A stretch of DNA of 5,434 bases from Verrucomicrobiota bacterium (GTDB taxonomy: Bacteria > Verrucomicrobiota > Kiritimatiellia > Kiritimatiellales > Tichowtungiaceae), in contig JADYZA010000223.1 in NCBI GenBank assembly GCA_020853375.1, forward strand, positions 1-5,434, written 5' to 3'. Each line of letters starts with the position of its first letter. The first letter of the stretch is position 1. The notes beneath the pieces are model-generated. The model saw nothing but the letters and a program-made list of their open reading frames with translations, did no database searches and was not told where the DNA came from. Made by a program: the position numbers and the translations under genes. Shown piece after piece: positions 4,733-5,434 of this stretch.

Positions 4733-5434
4733 TCAGCTCTGGGTAGCCCGTGCAACTTTTTCAACATAGGCGTTGATGTCGCATTTGCGTTCGAGCCCGG
4801 CGGCGTTCATATAGCGAACCTTTCCAAAGATTGGACGCTCTTGCCACGCCGTGTCGTGTTTACCAAAAACCCAGGCGACTCCGGCGTATGAATTCGGATC
4901 GCGGCCATCGAGGAAGTATTTGTTGTTGATGGCGAGCAGCATTTCAAACGCCTCTTCGGGTGAGCGGCTCCATTCCAGCACCTTTTTTCCCCAGTACATC
5001 CGCATGTAGTTATGCATGAAACCGGTGCCGCGCAGTTCAGTCATCGCCGCGTTCCAATATGGGTCGTGAGTCTGCGACTGTTCTAGCTGCTCGCGGGTAT
5101 AAATGGTTTCCCGCTTGTCCTTGGCGTGGTTTTTGAGCGTCAGCTTCGCCCAGTCCGGCAAAGAGGAAAATCGGTCGTAGTCCGGCGAGAACCAGACAAA
5201 GTTCACCGCTAGTTCGCGGCGGACAATCAGCTGTTCGAGAAAACGGCTCTGCGGGTCGCGTTTCTGAATTTCCAGCGCGATATAGAGCGGCGAAATCTGC
5301 CCGAAGTGCAGATATGGGCTCAACGCCGAAACGTCATCGGTTTGCGGCTGGTTGCTGTGCGCTTCGTAAACCGCCAAACTTTCTTCGATGAACTTCTTGA
5401 GCCGTCTCTTTGCTTCCACCGTTCCGCCTTTAAA
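4733..5434 (-). CDS. Class II CPD deoxyribodipyrimidine photolyase, C-terminal half (5' end outside window)
   Basis: This flavoprotein uses light to split cyclobutane pyrimidine dimers. The frame is open to the right edge, with FKGGT before the in-frame GTG at 5419. That GTG is therefore internal, and only about 233 residues, roughly the C-terminal half, are present. Class II landmarks in order are: SALSPYLHFGQIS (FAD-binding region), ELAVNFVWFSPDYD, THDPYWNAAMTEL, FMHNYMRMYWGKKVLEWS, NNKYFLDGRDPNSYAGVAWVFGKHD and ERPIFGKVRYMN. The MRMYW-KK and LDGRDPN-Y-GVAW blocks are characteristic of class II enzymes rather than the class I PhrB type. The N-terminal Rossmann-like half should lie to the right. 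The gene is convergent with the energy operon, 14 nt from its stop, and shows no sign of decay. Confidence 0.93.
   Translation of the reverse strand, partial: FKGGTVEAKRRLKKFIEESLAVYEAHSNQPQTDDVSALSPYLHFGQISPLYIALEIQKRDPQSRFLEQLIVRRELAVNFVWFSPDYDRFSSLPDWAKLTLKNHAKDKRETIYTREQLEQSQTHDPYWNAAMTELRGTGFMHNYMRMYWGKKVLEWSRSPEEAFEMLLAINNKYFLDGRDPNSYAGVAWVFGKHDTAWQERPIFGKVRYMNAAGLERKCDINAYVEKVARATQS

Overview
The window (about 55% GC by eye, standard genetic code) looks like a Gram-negative bacterial chromosome. It holds an inner-membrane ExbB/ExbD/TonB-type energy module, a secreted glycoside-hydrolase-like protein and a class II photolyase. My best guess is the PVC superphylum, perhaps Kiritimatiellota or Verrucomicrobiota. 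This is an inference from gene content, the style of the TonB-like protein and short TTCCAA/TTGGAA-type elements before the energy operon. There is no rRNA or other decisive marker, so the assignment is weak.

Layout from left to right. (1) Positions 3-1331, + strand: the 3' part of a large polytopic membrane protein. Its visible part has several membrane helices, a soluble domain like those found after glycosyltransferase-39-like membrane regions, three TPR-like repeats and a charged tail. (2) Positions 1349-1383: a strong hairpin terminator between convergent genes. Its T-tract also supplies the stop codon of the next gene. (3) Positions 1382-2554, - strand: a secreted GHL10 (PF02638, formerly DUF187) protein. 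(4) Positions 2555-2657: an AT-rich divergent intergenic region with two near-identical palindromic elements exactly 30 bp apart and a third, inverted partial copy. (5) Positions 2658-4718, + strand: a compact operon of exbB/tolQ-like, exbD/tolR-like and tonB/tolA-like genes with gaps of 11 and 16 nt. (6) Positions 4733-5434, - strand: the C-terminal half of a class II CPD photolyase, convergent with the operon and only 14 nt from it.

How the genes may work together. The three-gene operon encodes a complete proton-driven inner-membrane motor (ExbB/TolQ plus ExbD/TolR) and the periplasm-spanning arm it energises. No tolB or pal follows, so sequence alone does not separate an import (TonB) role from an envelope-constriction (Tol) role. 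The divergent GHL10 gene is suggestive: the E. coli GHL10 protein DigH (YddW) acts on peptidoglycan stripped of stem peptides and was studied in connection with Tol-Pal and cell division. A shared regulatory region between a GHL10 gene and a Tol/Ton motor is therefore the most interesting hypothesis here. The photolyase and the TPR membrane protein appear to be unrelated neighbours.
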